Part shown: positions 63,893 to 64,000 of the stretch, piece by piece | How positions within the stretch are numbered: the stretch's first letter is position 1 | Layout of the letters: the number at the start of each line of letters is the position of its first letter | From: Agelas oroides | Lineage: Eukaryota > Porifera > Demospongiae > Agelasida > Agelasidae | NCBI GenBank assembly: GCA_949130485.1 | Contig: OX422186.1 | Location: forward strand, 7,440,792 to 7,504,791 | DNA length: 64,000 nt | Direction of reading: 5' to 3' | Translations under genes and position numbers: made by a program | The notes under the pieces: generated by a model | Seen by the model: only the letters and a program-made list of their open reading frames with translations | What the model was told of the DNA's origin: nothing | Database searches by the model: none

Positions 63893-64000
63893 GTACCAAT
63901 GCCCAGGCCCCTACCCAACTTTCCGGTGTAGTACCAATCCCCAGGCCCCTACCCAGCTTTCCAGTGCTGCAAGTAATAGAAAGCTAGTTGGGGGCCAAAA
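63893..64000. repeat. Foldback-related repeat, cut by window end
   Basis: TACCAATGCCCAGGCCCCTA and TACCAATCCCCAGGCCCCTA stand in tandem 40 bp apart. CAGCTTTCCAGTGCTGCAAG is then mirrored by AATAGAAAGCTAGTTGGGGGCC. It is related to 34738-34836. Confidence 0.5.

Overview
The window is nuclear DNA of an invertebrate animal. The genes have many short exons with GT-AG introns, and there are microsatellites, minisatellites, foldback MITEs, tRNA-derived SINE fragments and a non-LTR retrotransposon. The gene families are metazoan: CFP1, kidney-type glutaminase, a TRIM-NHL protein, HMG-CoA lyase, NKAIN and the minor-spliceosome protein U11-48K. A sponge is my best guess, from the TRIM-NHL style, the compact divergent gene pairs and the frequent TACATGTA-type words. 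That placement is inference.

Layout. 1-685: an element carrying a HIRAN-domain ORF. 685-9845: copy 1 of a roughly 9 kb block holding most of CFP1 (CXXC1, minus strand) and the first three exons of a UbiA-like prenyltransferase (plus strand). 9846-10045: a 200-N assembly gap. 10046-20081: a second, almost identical copy of that block, starting one CFP1 exon further downstream. 20082-23783: a restriction-like-endonuclease non-LTR retrotransposon lying inside a (CT)n tract in UbiA intron 3. 24060-26865: the rest of the UbiA-like gene. 27396-36300: mitochondrial glutaminase, 18 exons, minus strand. 36683-39043: intronless TRIM-NHL. 39767-46135: HMG-CoA lyase, 11 exons, minus strand. 46316-49438: a GT92 glycosyltransferase and a CHST15-like sulfotransferase. 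49439-54882: gene-poor. 54883-59916: NKAIN, minus strand. 60123 to the end: SNRNP48 (U11-48K), incomplete.

The genes form consecutive head-to-head pairs with 180-380 bp between start codons: CFP1/UbiA, glutaminase/TRIM-NHL, HMGCL/GT92 and NKAIN/SNRNP48. Shared bidirectional promoters are likely. The products belong to unrelated pathways: chromatin, membrane prenyl transfer, mitochondrial glutamine and ketogenic/leucine catabolism, ubiquitin ligation, Golgi glycan modification, Na,K-ATPase association and U12 splicing. There is no operon logic.

Three results stand out. First, a family of foldback elements with TAGYCTCG-type ends and 9-bp target-site duplications, seven of which are readable here, which is the signature of Mutator-like MITEs. 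Second, a UbiA-superfamily gene that does not resemble UBIAD1, COQ2 or COX10. Third, the block duplication, which looks like two haplotypes wrongly scaffolded in tandem.
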